A stretch of 61,591 nucleotides of DNA, taken from the NCBI GenBank assembly GCA_040394475.1, contig JBEBSD010000035.1, positions 1 through 61,591 on the forward strand, written 5' to 3'. The stretch is from JBEBSD01 sp040394475. Lineage in GTDB: Bacteria; Bacteroidota; Bacteroidia; Cytophagales; Spirosomataceae. The notes beneath the pieces were generated by a model, which was not told the DNA's origin, searched no databases, and worked only from the letters and a program-made list of their open reading frames with translations. The translations under genes and the position numbers were made by a program. Positions 61,502 through 61,591 of the stretch are shown here, piece after piece (position 1 is the stretch's first letter; the number at the start of each line of letters is the position of its first letter).

Positions 61502-61591
61502 TTTTGTCGGGATGGCGTATCCTCAATACTACCAAAATGCCGCCCCTCCGGGGCTTTTGTCGGGATGGAGTATCCTTAATACTACCAAAAT
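61501..61591. repeat. Two copies of a 38 bp repeat at 53 bp period
   Basis: A 38-base phrase starting CTTTTGTCGGGATGG and ending ACTACCAAAAT occurs at 61501-61538 and 61554-61591, differing at two positions. The spacer contains the palindrome GCCCC-TCC-GGGGC. The window ends inside or at the end of the second copy, so the array may continue. Confidence 0.8.

Overview
The window comes from a member of the Bacteroidota. The evidence is two SusC/SusD outer-membrane uptake pairs, an ECF sigma/FecR pair, an XylR-type regulator (LacI-like sensor plus AraC helix-turn-helix), the near absence of Shine-Dalgarno sequences, and several promoter elements of the Bacteroidota type TAnnTTTG. The intergenic simple repeats and the soil-type gene content would fit Chitinophagales or Cytophagales, but the genus cannot be read from the sequence.

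Layout. Bases 1-250 are a tandem intergenic repeat. A cupin/AraC regulator (472-1344, +) follows. From 1351 to 55831 every gene is on the minus strand. The region ends with an XylR-like regulator (56149, +), a Fur-family repressor with a metal P-type ATPase, and the tRNA modification gene mtaB, which are ordinary housekeeping genes. The last 217 bases are intergenic and end in a 53-base repeat.

The 54-kb minus-strand block is a catabolic accessory region made of two loci with strikingly parallel content. Locus A reads, in transcription order: ECF sigma, FecR, SusC with STN domain, SusD, two propeller proteins, a GH28-like protein, a CE7-type esterase, an MFS carrier, an Asp-box sialidase-like protein, a phytanoyl-CoA dioxygenase-like oxygenase, then RidA, a hydroxyacyl dehydrogenase, a PLP aminotransferase of the glutamate-1-semialdehyde type, a degenerate dehydrogenase paralogue, an M19 dipeptidase and a ceramidase-fold protein. 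Locus B reads: SusC, SusD, two propellers, a FISUMP protein, two ceramidase-fold proteins, a hexapeptide acyltransferase, two more propellers, a sialidase-like protein, an SDR, an amidohydrolase-aminotransferase fusion, an MFS carrier and an SGNH hydrolase. Between them lie a HEAT-like lipoprotein and an operon of HpcH/HpaI aldolase, aldo/keto reductase, Gfo/Idh oxidoreductase and SDR. Upstream of locus B is a ThuA / PQQ-type sugar dehydrogenase / PKD / cytochrome c fusion.

How the genes may work together (inference). Propeller, GH28-like, esterase and sialidase-like proteins would act on a complex, probably acidic glycan outside the cytoplasm. The SusCD pairs bring in fragments, and NYLDR-type MFS carriers move an anionic product inward. 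Dehydrogenases, PLP aminotransferases, RidA and the aldolase would then break down a hydroxylated and probably amino-bearing acid. The substrate is not known. Three operon heads (RidA, aldolase, SusC of locus B) share a promoter architecture, and part of it recurs upstream of the AraC gene, which suggests one regulon.

Main novelty candidates: six paralogous propeller proteins; the amidohydrolase-aminotransferase fusion; an active/inactive dehydrogenase pair; ceramidase-fold proteins that lack the ceramidase serine; the shared operator; and a duplicated GH28 gene end that flanks a cassette of palindromes.
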